DNA of 64,000 nucleotides, taken from Amoebophrya sp. A120 (taxonomy: Eukaryota; Sar; Dinophyceae; Syndiniales; Amoebophryaceae). Made by a program: the position numbers and the translations under genes. Location: assembly GCA_905178155.1 (NCBI GenBank), contig CAJINV010000028.1, positions 41,761 to 105,760 on the forward strand, given 5' to 3'. Under the pieces are notes generated by a model that saw only the letters and a list, made by a program, of their open reading frames with translations, had not been told where the DNA came from and did no database searches. This document shows, one piece after another, positions 45,826 through 57,543 of the stretch; the stretch's first letter is position 1, and each line of letters opens with the position of its first letter.

Positions 45826-46168
45826 TACCTGTCGGTGTTGTGGTGATTATTGAAGTCCAGTCAGATGTAGATGCGTGACGCTCGTCCTGATAGAGCTCGC
45901 GCAACTTGCTGGGCTTGTATGTGCTTTGTGTATCCATAAAGCACGCGAGCCCTTGCGCTTCTTGCGCAAACAAAATGCCGACCAATGGAACACCAACAAG
46001 CCAAGTCTGTAAGTCGAAAAGTAGCCATGGAACTACTAGCAAAAGCACACGCCGCACCTTTTTCGCCTTGTTAACCTCCTCTCGGTTTGTTTTCGCAACC
46101 GTGCCTGCGTAGGCGCCCAGAATCTTTTTCCGCATTGTCTCCGAGTTCACGTGGCAGCTGGTGCTCAT
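45704..46168 (-). CDS. Possible small membrane protein
   Basis: ATG at 46168 (MSTSCHVNSETMRKK), a basic stretch, then a hydrophobic segment VLLLVVPWLLFDLQTWLVG continuing to VPLVGILFA, long enough for one or two transmembrane helices. The frame runs on to TTTPTG and then into Arg/Gly-rich residues that look non-coding. It overlaps the ATG of the 45825 gene in another frame, so it may instead be the 5' part of that gene, joined by an intron I cannot place. It begins 35 bp after the stop of the preceding gene. Confidence 0.45.
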   Translation of the reverse strand: MSTSCHVNSETMRKKILGAYAGTVAKTNREEVNKAKKVRRVLLLVVPWLLFDLQTWLVGVPLVGILFAQEAQGLACFMDTQSTYKPSKLRELYQDERHASTSDWTSIITTTPTGNEKRRQHRGGGGATSQKTKNPAETRHGSASGRGGRRRCWS

Positions 46169-46202
46169 CGTGATCTTTTCGCCATGATCGAAAAAGTCCT
46201 TT

Positions 46203-48451
46203 TTATTGAGCACGTTGATGACCTTCAGCGTTAAGCAATACTTGTAGCAGCGATATGGGGTTCTCAGGCCTTACATTCTCAACTGTTAAGTGACTTGTCC
46301 TGCAAAATCAACCTCGATATCGACACGACACGACGAAGCTTTTTCGCATGGCAGATGATTCTCGAAGGGCTAAACAACATGGATTTCTGCGCTGAGTTTG
46401 TGGCGCGAGAGTAGCTGCAAGATCTTCCCCTTCGGCTTTGCTATTTTTGCATCACAGGAGCAAACTCATGGAGATGCGTTAACAGTTGAAAGCGTAGCGC
46501 TTCAGAGCAACACCATAGGCGAAAACTCCCACCCCCCTCGTTGCCCGGCCCTCCTTGGCCTGCCCGTGCTTTGCCGGAGTGCATATGCATTGCAAGAGTA
46601 TCGTCCTCGTTCTCGTATAAAAAAAATAAATGCATTTACAAACTTCCTCGCAAATAGTCTACCTCAAGAAAAAGATTTGCAAACGCATGAGTAATCCTTA
46701 AGAAAAAGATTTGCAAACGCATGACTGCAAAAATTACTACGAGCGCGATACTTTTGCACATGATAGTACAGCTCGATTCCGCATTCCTCGTCTATCCAAT
46801 GCAAATATGTCTGGGTATGGAAAGGTGGCGCAAACTTGTGACGCGTATCTCAAGAACTACACACAAGAATCTATCCTGCGCGGACAGCAAAAAGTGTCCA
46901 CTTCTTGGCACCGACAGAAGGGATCTGCCTTGCTGATAGTTAAGCACTGAGGCCCCTTCTCGAGTAGACTTTTGACTCTAGGACGGGGCCTGCAACATAC
47001 ATGGCAGACCTTCCGGGTTAGGCTCATGCGAAAAGAACATGGCGAGCACTTATCTGCATCCATCCAGCAACCCCAGACATATTTGCACTCGATACCCTCC
47101 GCCACCTCGCAAAACGCGACTGACTTATCGGCACCCCGTCCGATGACGACGATCTTCGCCCCCTTGGGAAGAAAAAACTCTCTCACAAACATAGTTTGGC
47201 GCAGCTTTTCGTTGGCGTCCGACTTTTTTTCCGCTTTCTGTTCGCCGCAGCGAAGCGAGTGCGACTGGAGGATCGGCGAGACGACTGCGAGGGCCTTCTT
47301 CAACGTGAGCGCTTTCCTACCGACTTCACCTGCGGCCTTCCCCAGCTCTTTCTGCAGTTTTCTTAGTGTGGACTTGTTCGCCCCGAAGCCGTCGCCTTTT
47401 TCTTCGAAGGGAGACCAACCTATGCAGCTGCTGAATGTTTGCCCCTTTGGAATCTGGCTGAGCTTGAAATCTTTGGCGAACTTCTCCTCGAACTTGGCCA
47501 CGATAGCCTCCGGCTTCGCCTTCTTCTTCTTTTTCTGTTGGAAGTCGTCGGCATCCTCGTTCCCCTTGTCGTTAGCATCGTAGTTCTCGCTGACGTGGTC
47601 CTCATCGTCCACGTTCTTGCGCTTCTTCGTGGACTTCTGTAGCAACAAAGGTGAACGAGAGTCCGCCTGTTGTGCAAGTTGTGTGAATGTACGAATCAAA
47701 AGTCAAAGTTTTTTTATGCTCAATATAGCATATTAGCGCTAAGACGTGTTTGTGAATCAAGGTGGCAACAAGAATGAAAAACCTTGATTGTGATGAAACG
47801 CAGCTCAGACTCTATCTTTAAAGCGTACACGTAGCTGCGGCTAAGAACCCAGCATTTCCAAGGCGAAGATGAGGTTGTAAACTCGAGTCCAGGGCGAACA
47901 TAACCGTTGTAAACATAAGCTGCGATTTACACAAAGCAAAAATACGTTCTTTGGGTTGTCGTGAGTTGCCTTCTCCTCGTTCTTTCCATCGTCCTGTTCG
48001 AGTTCACCCGGTACCAGGTTGAAGTTGGGGCTTTGCTTTTTCTGGTCATTAAACTCGAGCTGCGCCACCTCCTGCTTCTTGCTCTTCTTCTTTTTCGGTA
48101 TATATACCTCGACTTCGTGCTCCTTCTCCGGTGGCGGAGCCGCCTGTTTTGGAGGTCGAGCTGTGATCAAAAATTTCAGGGGAAACCACAGAAAGACCCA
48201 AAATGTCTTCTGCAAAGAATCCACACCCTCGGAATATCTATAGGAAGCAATCAATGGGCTGCCGTATGTTGAGGACTGTGATGTTTTCGCAAATGCTTTT
48301 CTAGCTTCAGCCTCGTCGCAGACACCTGCTTAAGCAGGCCCATCCGCGTAAGCTTCAACGCGAAACGGTGTACTATACGACATACCTTCTTGTTGTTGGC
48401 GAGCTCGCCTTCGTCTTTGATTTTCAGGCTTCCCTTTTTCAGCTTCTTCAT
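46203..48451 (-). CDS. Lys-rich unknown protein with micro-exon
   Basis: Proposed exons (minus): 48451-48386 (MKKLKKGSLKIKDEGELANN...), 48160-47946, 47636-47095, 46792-46766 (27 nt), 46582-46497, 46267-46203. Introns 48385-48161 and 47945-47637 are GT-AG; the first needs a one-base shift in its join or the overlapping frame in exon 1. The protein has Pro-rich and Lys-rich low complexity (QAAPPPEKEHEVEVYIPKKK), then a more globular part (TFSSCIGWSPFEEKGDGFG; REFFLPKGAKIVVIGRGADK) and ends EAPENPISLLQVLLNAEGHQ plus three residues at TAA 46203. The C-terminal choice depends on the family-E introner join. No family is recognised. Confidence 0.6.
46268..46496 (-). mobile_element. Introner, family E
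   Basis: Inverted ends TACATTCTCAACTGTTAA and TACGCTTTCAACTGTTAA; border repeat only GC. The join proposed reads SEAPENPI. Confidence 0.65.
46583..46765 (-). mobile_element. Introner, family A2
   Basis: Inverted ends with GCAA(A/G)AGTATCG. Excision joins Gly-Ile-Glu-Leu-Tyr to Ser-Gly-Lys-Ala in frame. Confidence 0.8.
46793..47094 (-). mobile_element. Introner, family A
   Basis: Inverted ends with GCAAATATGTCTGGG; GA at both borders. It leaves a 27-nt micro-exon before the next introner. Confidence 0.8.
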
Positions 48452-49865
48452 CTCTACTGTGCACCTTGTAGGGAACAGCAGGCTGCGACGGGTACTCGCA
48501 AAGTGCGATCACGGGAAGAAGCAACCTGGCATGTAGGGCGGAAATGTCACAGAGAAAAAAGAAAACTCGAAATCACCACGGTGTCGGTGACTTTTCGTCG
48601 TAAATAAAATCCATCCAGGGCGGCACAGTGCGATAAATGTGCATTTATTTATCAAATAAAACACGACTTTGCGTGCGCTTGTTCAAGTCGTAAAGCTCCC
48701 TCCTCCCTCCCGCCCTAATGCAAAACAGCACAATTTCCTCATGCCTTCGCGAATACGAATAGAAACAAACGATAAACACAAACTCGGATCCAACATAGCA
48801 GCTGTTTTACTTTTCGTTTTTTCCCGAGCTAAACGTGTTGTAGTAACAGTATGAATATCCCTATCATAATGGCGGCGGGACCACGAGATGATTACTACGA
48901 AGTGCCATGTTGATCTACTTCTTTTTTATTGATCGATGGTGATCAATAAAAATTGACGATCTCAAAAAACAACACGCGGACCTTCGTGATCGGCGTAGTT
49001 GATCTCTGTTCGTTCCATACATTCAGGGGGCCAACAACTGAAAAGTATTAAAATCAGCACCAAAACCGCGGAGTGCGTGGCGATCCCGATGATCTCGTAT
49101 CGCGCTGCACCTGTCGACGTGGTCCTGCTGAACAATTGATGCAGAAACACTGACACTGAGTTGGAGTTCCACGACCTCCACGATAGATCATGGGCGGTTT
49201 TGTGATGATAAACGTGATGACCAACGAAGAGCATTCCGGCCCTACATGATCGGCAATGCCCCCGATCATCCGAATGTATAGCAAAATCAGAAAACTGTTA
49301 CTCGTACTCATACGGTGTGCTCGTCTGAATTGTTCCACTACGGAATTACTTTTCAGTTGTTTCATCATGATTTTCATTTTTCCATTTGGCAAGCACAAGG
49401 TCGTGGAGCTGCGGAACAAGAGATGACTCCGAGTCGCGGAACAACGTTAAAGATATTTTTGATGCAGAGACACCAGTTGATGTTGCGGTTTCGAAAGCCG
49501 TCGAAGACGAAGGGGCAATTGTCGCAGATAATCTTAATCTCATTCATCTGCAGTATCTATAAGTTGTTCATCGTAAAAATGATTACTATAGTTGCGTTGC
49601 GTTTTTTCGTCTGACCTGCAGCACTGGCTTTATCATTGATTTCTTTTTCTCATCAGCTTAAGCCAATTCGCATACTTATTACTGTTGTCGTTTTGGGCTT
49701 CGAGTCCTCGTCATGTCGCTGCACTCACTACAAGCCAACTGCGAGCGAGCGGGCGGTAATCATTCATCAGCCTGAGGAGCAAGCGGCACTCCTTCGTTTC
49801 AATCGTCCAATGGTGCTTGAAGTGGATCATTCAGAGTGGATAATTCCGTCATGTGCTGCAAAGAC
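48452..49865. other. Intergenic
   Basis: No supported gene. Frames of 80-120 codons are present on both strands without motifs. It lies between the Lys-rich gene and the satellite. Confidence 0.45.
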
Positions 49866-51475
49866 CTGTAGGCAGACTGAACTTTTTTCAATAACGAATC
49901 CCGACCGGAAAACCGCCATTTTTGGGCGGGCAAACTGCCCGAAAAGCAGTTTGCGCTGTCCCCAGCAGGCCGTCTGAAGGGGACGGGCAAACTGAACTTT
50001 TTTCAAAAATCAATCACGAGCGGACACCCGCGATTTTTGGACGGGCAAACTGCCCGAAAAACAGTTTGCGCTGTCCCCAGCAGACCGTCTGAAGGGGACG
50101 GGCAAACTGAACTTTTTTCAAAAATCAATCACGAGCGGACACCCGCGATTTTTGGACGGGCAAACTGCCCGAAAAGCAGTTTGCGCTGTCCCCAGCAGAC
50201 CGTCTGAAGGGGACGGGCAAACTGAACTTTTTTCAAAAATCAATCACGAGCGGACACCCGCGATTTTTGGACGGGCAAACTGCCCGAAAAGCAGTTTGCG
50301 CTGTCCCCAGCAGACCGTCTGAAGGGGACGGGCAAACTGAACTTTTTTCAAAAATCAATCACGAGCGGACACCCGCGATTTTTGGACGGGCAAACTGCCC
50401 GAAAAGCAGTTTGCGCTGTCCCCAGCAGACCGTCTGAAGGGGACGGGCAAACTGAACTTTTTTCAAAAATCAATCACGAGCGGACACCCGCGATTTTTGG
50501 ACGGGCAAACTGCCCGAAAAGCAGTTTGCGCTGTCCCCAGCAGACCGTCTGAAGGGGACGGGCAAACTGAACTTTTTTCAAAAATCAATCACGAGCGGAC
50601 ACCCGCGATTTTTGGACGGGCAAACTGCCCGAAAAGCAGTTTGCGCTGTCCCCAGCAGACCGTCTGAAGGGGACGGGCAAACTGAACTTTTTTCAAAAAT
50701 CAATCACGAGCGGACACCCGCGATTTTTGGACGGGCAAACTGCCCGAAAAGCAGTTTGCGCTGTCCCCAGCAGACCGTCTGAAGGGGACGGGCAAACTGA
50801 ACTTTTTTCAAAAATCAATCACGAGCGGACACCCGCGATTTTTGGACGGGCAAACTGCCCGAAAAGCAGTTTGCGCTGTCCCCAGCAGACCGTCTGAAGG
50901 GGACGGGCAAACTGAACTTTTTTCAAAAATCAATCACGAGCGGACACCCGCGATTTTTGGACGGGCAAACTGCCCGAAAAGCAGTTTGCGCTGTCCCCAG
51001 CAGACCGTCTGAAGGGGACGGGCAAACTGAACTTTTTTCAAAAATCAATCACGAGCGGACACCCGCGATTTTTGGACGGGCAAACTGCCCGAAAAGCAGT
51101 TTGCGCTGTCCCCAGCAGACCGTCTGAAGGGGACGGGCAAACTGAACTTTTTTCAAAAATCAATCACGAGCGGACACCCGCGATTTTTGGACGGGCAAAC
51201 TGCCCGAAAAGCAGTTTGCGCTGTCCCCAGCAGACCGTCTGAAGGGGACGGGCAAACTGAACTTTTTTCAAAAATCAATCACGAGCGGACACCCGCGATT
51301 TTTGGACGGGCAAACTGCCCGAAAAGCAGTTTGCGCTGTCCCCAGCAGACCGTCGGAAGGGGACGGGCAAACTGAACTTTTTTCAAAAATCAATCACGAG
51401 GGGACACCCGCGATTTTTGGACGGGCAAACTGCCCGAAAAGCAGCTTGCGCTGCCCCCTGAAGGTGGTCTGCAGG
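49866..51475. repeat. 115-bp satellite, 14 tandem units
   Basis: Fourteen units of exactly 115 bp. Units starting at 49981 through 51246 are almost identical; the first (49866) and last (51361) are diverged. Each unit carries a hairpin, GCAAACTG and CAGTTTGC with nine bases between. Because 115 is not a multiple of three, no frame crosses the array, so it is non-coding. Confidence 0.95.
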
Positions 51476-51711
51476 TTGCGCGGTTTACGGATCTCTCGTC
51501 TCGAAAAGCAGTTTGCAAGAACTGCACGAAAAGCAGTTGCACAGCTGGTAAACGAATACAGCATGAAGAAGCACGAGATAAACCTCAAAAACACCAAACC
51601 CAGAGGGGACGAAGAAGAACATGTTGAACCGAAAATTGAATCACAGCACAATCAAATCAGTTTTCACGATGCAGCACAAGTGACAAAACGTTCCTGATGG
51701 TGCAACACATA

Positions 51712-52190
51712 CACCATCATTCAAAACCGACTGCCACGACTACGAAGATGTGCGGATCCTGTGCTCGTTGCACCTTCAAAACGAAAAGCACCTTAGACAG
51801 ATAAACAATCCGTCTCGCCGCGGCAGACCCTAATGCCAGGCAAGCAGCAGGAACAGGATCAGAAAACGACAACGAGAGTGGAAATTGACGACTTCGATAT
51901 ATCCTTCATTCATCACAACAAGGACCGACGCCGCAGAAGATTTACATATGCATATCATTTGATGTTAATCGCGATGCCGATTCCGAGGCCTAAAAGTTCG
52001 CGAACTGCACTAAGTACTTCTTTCCGAAAATTCTTGTGATCGTTCTTCGAGCACTGCTGCAATGACTGGAAAGTTGAACAACCAAGGGCAGCGATGTGCA
52101 GGCATCTCGCAATTCTGCCACAGACGGCAGACCATCAAACTGGCGGCGCCTTTTGTCTGTTGCACTCGGATTTTTCGCAACTCACATTTT
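51712..52190 (+). repeat. Intergenic duplicated segment, copy 1
   Basis: Matches 59081-59500 at clearly more than half of positions. Both keep a frame reading SPRQ...TRVE-DDFDISFIHHNKDR, but here it is interrupted further left. It may be a decayed gene or a conserved downstream element of the neighbouring minus-strand genes. Confidence 0.6.
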
Positions 52191-52665
52191 CCGATGTTCC
52201 TATGCCCAAAACATTCATCAGATGTACAAGAGTTTGAAGTACTTCTATTACTACGTACGCACGACCCAACTTTTACAGAAGTTTCAACAATATGGATTTG
52301 ATTTTTGACTGTTATTATGGCGATCTTCAGACAATCGCTGCTTTCATTGGCTTCATCGACGTTGGAAGCATTGACTACTTTCGTTTTTCCTTTTGAATTT
52401 GAAATTGGTAGAAGTAAGAAAATTATGCGACCTTGTAGTATTTTACGCACGACCTCGCACTGCGACAGCACTTTTGGCGTCGCCTGAGTACTATCGGCAT
52501 AGTAGAATTGCGCCTCTCCTGATTGCAACGGCACGGATGTTGTTGCACCGGATCAGAAGAGTGTCGCGCTCGGTGGCCGAGGGAAGGATCTCCGAAGGAT
52601 GATGTAGCTGAAGGGGAAACCGGGCCTGTTCAAACAGCGCAAGAACTCGCGCGACTTTGTTCTCG
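52191..52665. other. No supported gene
   Basis: Open frames on both strands lack recognisable motifs. It lies immediately 3' of the minus-strand gene that stops at 52666. Confidence 0.4.
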
Positions 52666-55600
52666 CTACAGCGTCAGTTTGCTTTTGCTACTAGTAGCCC
52701 CCGACGACGTGCTGATGGTGTTGCTCTGCTTGTTCTTTTCCATGATCTTCCCGTTCTGCTTGAGCAAGTTGCTCTTCTGCTTGTTTTTTTCCATGATGAG
52801 CCCGTTCACAGCGAACGGATTATCCATCTCTTCTTCCAGCTTGAGCTGCAGTGGGTCGAAGGCGTCCTCGCGGTCCAACTTCCCCCCGCTTTTTTTCCTT
52901 TTCGTCGGCTTTTGGTTTTTCATCTTCTTTGTAGTCATCTTCGTCGGCTTTTTCTGCTGCGCCACTGCTGCGCTCTTCGCCTTTCCGTTCATTTTCTTCG
53001 CTTTATTTTTCTTGCGCTCCACATTCTGCCGCATCTCCTCCGCCTTCTTGTGCGCGAATGCCGGATCGTTCTTGAGTTTCTGCAGGAGCTGCTTTTTTAG
53101 CTCGACGAAGGACGACTGTTGCGTGACATAGGTCAGAAAACGACCCTGCACTTCAGTGTTCGGATTCTCTTTTCGCCATTGCTGCGTATCGCGTTCTCGA
53201 CTGTTACGTTCTCAACTGTAACATGAATTTGTGACGCAAGAGTGGCATAAGTCAAAGCAAGGAGGGAGGTTGGACCTATAGCATTACAAATTTCGCACAG
53301 GAGGTATAGGCCCTGTTTGGCCTTTCCAAAATTTCTCATGCGAAGTAGCTCCACCTTGTGGAGGATGTTGATGTTCATTTTGCATCACAAATCATGTAAC
53401 GGTTGACAGTGTAACATTTGAGAGTCCCATACGTCAGCGCAAGGCTTTGCGCCAGCAGATCCGGCCTGTGGCGGAAGCTGGTGATCGCGATTCTTATCCA
53501 GTGGAAATATGACTGGGTCAGGGGGGTAATTACGAGATTTGTCATGTTGGTCTAGCATGGATCTGAACTCCCACTCAGTATTGCGTGGCTACGAAAAGGT
53601 TCTCATCGTCTGCCATGCAAAAGCACACCTTCTGGCTCCGATGTCATGCGGCACAGATGACACAGAGGCATGAAAAAATATGTCATACTCAACAGTGCAC
53701 TGCAGTGCGCATCTGATCGACTCTCATGTAACATCACAAATTTATTCCAGACCCAGACGCGTTCGAAAATTGCATAATTTTCTGCTTGTTCACGTTGACC
53801 TTCCCATTCCTCCCGCTGCGGCTTTCCGTGATGGACTTCTTCTTTCCAGGTATCAACTGCAAATACGTCTGTGGCAGGAGGAGGAGTGCGTTTATTCCGT
53901 GCCTGCGAGAAATCCATGATCTCGTGAGGAGCGGTCGCTTTCTTGTCTTAACTGCAAACCAAGGCTGCATGTGAGTGCAAAACACGTTTTGCGCAAGACC
54001 TCAACGTATGCTCTTCGTTTCTTCGTTTTGGTTTTCCATGCCTATTGTGCATGACAATTTTAAAATTACTTGTGGACATGGTAAGGAGGCATCAAAGTTC
54101 GTTCGGCGCGTGCCGCGTACGACGAGTTTTTGTGTGTTCTCGAGCAGCCAGCATCGCAAGAGCAAGCTTGCGCCACTCCTCCTTCCTACCCGAGAGATAT
54201 TTGCTGTTCGTAGTCGTCCTATGCTTACAAGTTGTTCTGCGCGGTTTGGAAGGTTTTTTTTCTGCAGCTTTTTCGTCATGATTTCCTTCCGGGTCAACTT
54301 CATCTCGATCTGCAGCCTGTTTGAGACAGAGCCTGCTTGAAGCGGGGCGCTTTTAGAAATTCCAGCCACAGTTCTACAGCTACTTCAAGTCCCATCCCTA
54401 CTTCAAGCACTTCTACTACTACTACTTCCCAACAAATCAAGCCCATTCACAAAAAGGGGCGAACAATTACAGCGAAAAAGCATAGAGCGCATGGCTGTAC
54501 CTGGCTCCCCTTCTTCCTCTTCTTCGTTTTCTTGGCCTGCTTCGCTTTCTGCTGCTTCCGAATGAAATCCCCCACGTCATCCTCGCCACTTTCTTCATCC
54601 TCGTCACTTTCCGGGCGGCCAATCTCATCGCCTGGCAGGAGTACTTGTTGTTCGAGGCTGGCAGGTATCAAGAGCAAATATGTCTGGGTCTGGGTGGTCT
54701 TGCTTCTTTGTCATGCTTATTTTTTCTGCGATCACGCAGATGCTGATCTGGAATGCGGACACAAAACGGGAAGCAGTGCGGCTCACTGTGTATTCCGGTG
54801 CTTGTGTCACAAGCTGCGATGGCAGTCTTCAGCCTGCGCAACAAGCTGCAATGGCAGTCCTCAGCTTGCGGCACAAGCTGCAGTGGCAGTCGCAGTCTTC
54901 AGTTTGCATCACAAGGCATGAGTCATCTTCCAGCTCCAGGCGCATTTTCACTCGATAACAAAAATACCCGGATCCATCTCGCTCGAGGAGGAGGAAGAGG
55001 CTGCGGCGGCCGGTCTCTTGCGAAGGATTTGTTGTTTTTTCGACAAGGTTTGCTGCTGATTTCCCCCAGCAAGCTGCTGCTGTTTTCCCCCAGGAAGCTG
55101 CTGCTGATTTCCCCCAAGTATCAAATGCAAATATGTCTGGGTCTGGAAATTTGTAATGCTAAAATGTGCATGATGAAAACTACACTTCCTCACGCAGGAA
55201 AGCATGACAAGTCTATCATACGAACTCCGCATGGGAAACTGCGGCTTTGTATGACGTGTAAGGCTGCCACTTTTGTTGGTGATGCAATACAACTTTCACA
55301 GGAATGGGCGATCAGCGTTACAAGTTCCAACTTTCCAGACCCAGACGCTTTTACATTTGACACCAAGAAGCTGCTGCTGATTTCCCCCAAGAAGCTGCTG
55401 CTTATTTCCCACAAGAAGCTGCTGCTGATTTCCCGCAAGAAGCTGCTGCCGATTTCCCCCAACAAGCAGCTGCTGCTGATTTCCCCCAAAAAGCTGCTTC
55501 TGATTTCTTTCAAGAAGCTGCTTCTGATTTCCCCCCGGCGCCAGTACCTGCAGTGCGCTGCTGCTACTACCCAACTGATCTCCTTCGGCGTCATCTTCAT

Positions 55601-55682
55601 CTCGATCATGTTCATCTTCATCAAAATTCGTGTCGAACATGTTCTCCTCATCGTCATCTTCATCAAAATTTGTGTCGAACAT
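52666..55682 (-). CDS. Acidic/basic nuclear-type protein with Gln-rich repeat (~470 residues)
   Basis: Seven exons (minus): 55682-55363, 55118-54958, 54665-54501, 54316-54213, 53850-53770, 53495-53431, 53187-52666. It starts MFDTNFDEDDDEEN, itself repeated. About eleven 8-residue units of GGNQQQLL follow, with an introner inserted inside the tandem. Next come an acidic/Lys-rich segment (ESDEDEESGEDDVGDFIRK), a helical middle (TQQWRKENPNTEVQGRFLTY) and a Lys-rich C-terminus ending SKLTL. The GT-AG intron 54500-54317 (CAG|GTACAG ... AAACAG|GCT) joins in phase. A second frame is open in exon 54316-54213, but only the one used here fits the canonical splice. No family is recognised; transcription or RNA processing is a guess from composition. 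Confidence 0.7.
53188..53430 (-). mobile_element. Introner, family E
   Basis: Long inverted ends with TGTTAC, CTCAACTGTAACATG and TTTGTGA(C/T)GC words; ACG at both borders. Excision joins SLALT to QQWRKENP in frame. Confidence 0.85.
53496..53769 (-). mobile_element. Introner, family A, degenerate
   Basis: Ends GCGTCTGGGTCTGGAA and CTGACCCAGTCATATTTCC. Excision joins ENYAI to RIAITSFRHR in frame. Confidence 0.75.
53851..54212 (-). mobile_element. Introner, family A, degenerate
   Basis: Ends AGCAAATATCTCTCGGGTAGG and CTGCCACAGACGTATTTGCA (partly eroded). Excision joins KHRTT to WKEEVHHG in frame. Confidence 0.7.
54317..54500 (-). other. Canonical GT-AG intron
   Basis: 184 bp, donor CAG|GTACAG, acceptor TCTCAAACAG|GCT. 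It joins KKGSQ to AADRDEV in phase 0. Confidence 0.75.
54666..54957 (-). mobile_element. Introner, family A
   Basis: Ends GCAAATATGTCTGGGTCTGG and an eroded partner (GTGAAAATGCGCCTGGAGCTGG). Excision joins DPGIFV to PASLEQQV in frame. Confidence 0.8.
55119..55362 (-). mobile_element. Introner, family A, inside a coding tandem repeat
   Basis: Inverted ends with TGCAAATATGTCTGGGTCTG; CTTGG repeated at both borders. Excision restores an uninterrupted GGNQQQLL array. Confidence 0.95.
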
Positions 55683-55878
55683 GCTCTCTTATGCAATACA
55701 AGACTCTTGCATCGCATTAGCATAAAAAATCGCTATACATTCATATACAAATTTCGACTTTATCATAAACAAAACTGCTATTTGTCATGCAGACCCCTGC
55801 AGAGCACGAACACCAGTCAGATTTGTCATGCATGGTTGCGATTTGCATAGATAGTATTTATTAGTAGAGCCGCGATGC

Positions 55879-57543
55879 TTATTTTGCAGTGGATATGTCC
55901 ATCTGTTTGTGTTTCATTGCCTGCAGCGGATCATTGCCGAGTGGAAGCAGCGCCGGCACCAGAGACGAGGACGCAGATGAACTGCTTGTGGGTTTGGTGA
56001 AACGAGCCAACGCGGAAGAAGATGATGCTCCGGCTCTTCCTAGCTGTGCGGAAGAAGATGATGCTCCGGCTCTTCCTCGCTGTGCGGAAGAAGATGATGC
56101 TCCGGCTCTTCCTAGCTGTGCGGAAGAAGATGATGCTCCGGCGGTTCTTGCCAGCTGGCCTCGCCCCATTTTATGCACCGAGAAAGCATCGTCGCTGCAA
56201 CAGTTCTATATTGCAACGCGCATTGAGCTCACTACTCTTGCATGCCAAAGACAGGCTCTACTTCACTATGGATGCAGGGATTGCGCTTGCAATTACTGCG
56301 AGCATGAAGATGGTTTTGTGTGGGATAGATGTCGGACGCGGAGCTATCTACCTGCAGGTCACCCTCACCGTCCGAGCTATCTGCCCCTATTCTGTGTAAA
56401 AACGTCCCCACCCCAGAGTCAAGATGGGAATTTTGCAACACAAACCTTCGAGTTTTGGGAGTCACGCATGACATAAACAGACTGTGCAACTACAGGATGG
56501 CATTGTGTTTCGGGTGAGTTGATCAACCCAAAGACGCCGCCACCCCGCATGACAAGTTGCACGCTGTAGTTTATTCGTGCAGTTGAGCAAGGAAAGCCGC
56601 ATGTCAAATCCATCCCCCTATCCTGTTTACAGCATTACAAGTTCCAAAACACCACGCTGGGAAATGCCCTTATGGGGATGCGCATTACACGTGCTCTTGT
56701 GCTTGCAGATCTGCGTGACAACTCTGGATTGGGGATGTTTTTACACAGGATAGCACTTTCGGGGTGTTCATCTTGCGTTTTGTAGTCCGGGTCATTCGAT
56801 TGGCTCGACGGACAGCTCGGCAGGTACGAACTGCTTGACGTATCGAAGCGTCAGGACCGAAAACGACAGAGTTGAAATTCTTTCATTTCGTCATGCATAA
56901 AATGCAAGCCGCAAAAACAAAATGCTTGTATTGGAGAGCTAGAAAGCAATGCCAATAGTACCCTGAAGCAGTTCTTTTCTTTGCCCAAAAAACAGGACAA
57001 GCTGGATTTTAGTTCTACCAAGATTTGTCATGCGCCGCTAGGAAATTGGAATTGGTGGCCAAGGCAAAGAAACAAACTGGCGTCGATCACGAGGCTATCA
57101 TGCTTTAGAGATTAGCACTTCAGCTTACTTCTGTGATTTCGGTCCTGACATTTCCTACGTCCTTTCGCTGTTGTAGTTCCCGATGTCCCGCATGCCACGG
57201 AATTTTTTCTCTCGCGGTTCGATATGCAATACAAAAGTTAATATCGAATGCGTGCTTGAGCTTGAGGACGACTTGACTTGACTTCTGGTTAAGGAAGACT
57301 TGCCTTCTGGTTGCAAGAAAGCATGACAAAACTGGCCCCCTCGGCATTAATTCACCACAACAAATTTTTCCATGCGTCACGCGGAGCAGGTTTGACGTCT
57401 TTCAAAATTCGACTACTACCAGAGTAGCACTTTTGCAATGCATATCCGACGGCCTTCTGCAACAGCGGCACTGTGTTCTTGAAATGGTGTGGCCGGCCTT
57501 CAAGCCACTTACCCCGTAGCTCGTCTTGTTGTGGGCGCGACAT
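55879..57543 (-). CDS. Ser-rich unknown protein (~186 residues)
   Basis: Five exons (minus): 57543-57447, 57222-57157, 56841-56753, 56384-56352, 56154-55879. The ATG at 57543 begins MSRPQQDELRGKWLEGRP, followed by an N-terminal segment (KKFRGMRDIGNYNSERTSSS) that looks like a conserved short motif region, then a Ser/Asp-rich linker. Last comes a four-unit 11-residue repeat (GRAGASSSSAQ, 33 bp per unit), ending QMDISTAK at 55879. Three introners fall between the first four exons, and a GT-AG intron (56351-56155, CAG|GTAGAT ... GGCCAG|CTG) precedes the last; its acceptor is the least certain point. Function unknown. It stops 197 bp from the start of the next minus-strand gene. Confidence 0.7.
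56022..56154 (-). repeat. 33-bp coding tandem repeat
   Basis: Four units encoding GRAGASSSSAQ with one substitution (Leu/Arg alternation in the spacer), within the last exon of the Ser-rich protein. Confidence 0.85.
56385..56752 (-). mobile_element. Introner, family B
   Basis: Inverted ends with TGTGTAAAAACGTCCCC; GC at both borders. Excision joins HPES to ADSSDGEG in frame. Confidence 0.85.
56842..57156 (-). mobile_element. Introner, family C
   Basis: Inverted ends with TGTCAGGACCGAAA; ACGT at both borders. Excision joins SERT to SSSSYLPS in frame. Confidence 0.85.
57223..57446 (-). mobile_element. Introner, family A2
   Basis: Inverted ends with GATATGCATTGCAAAAGT-like words; TCG at both borders. 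Excision joins LLQKAV to EPREKKF in frame. Confidence 0.8.

Noticed and set aside
48330-48524. Alternative first-exon frame of the Lys-rich gene
   Set aside because: It fits the GT-AG join by phase but lacks an ATG and is Arg/Gln-rich; I kept the ATG frame while noting the one-base conflict.
49866-51475. Possible CRISPR array or minisatellite-coded protein
   Set aside because: Units are contiguous 115-bp repeats without unique spacers, and 115 bp is not divisible by three, so neither reading holds.
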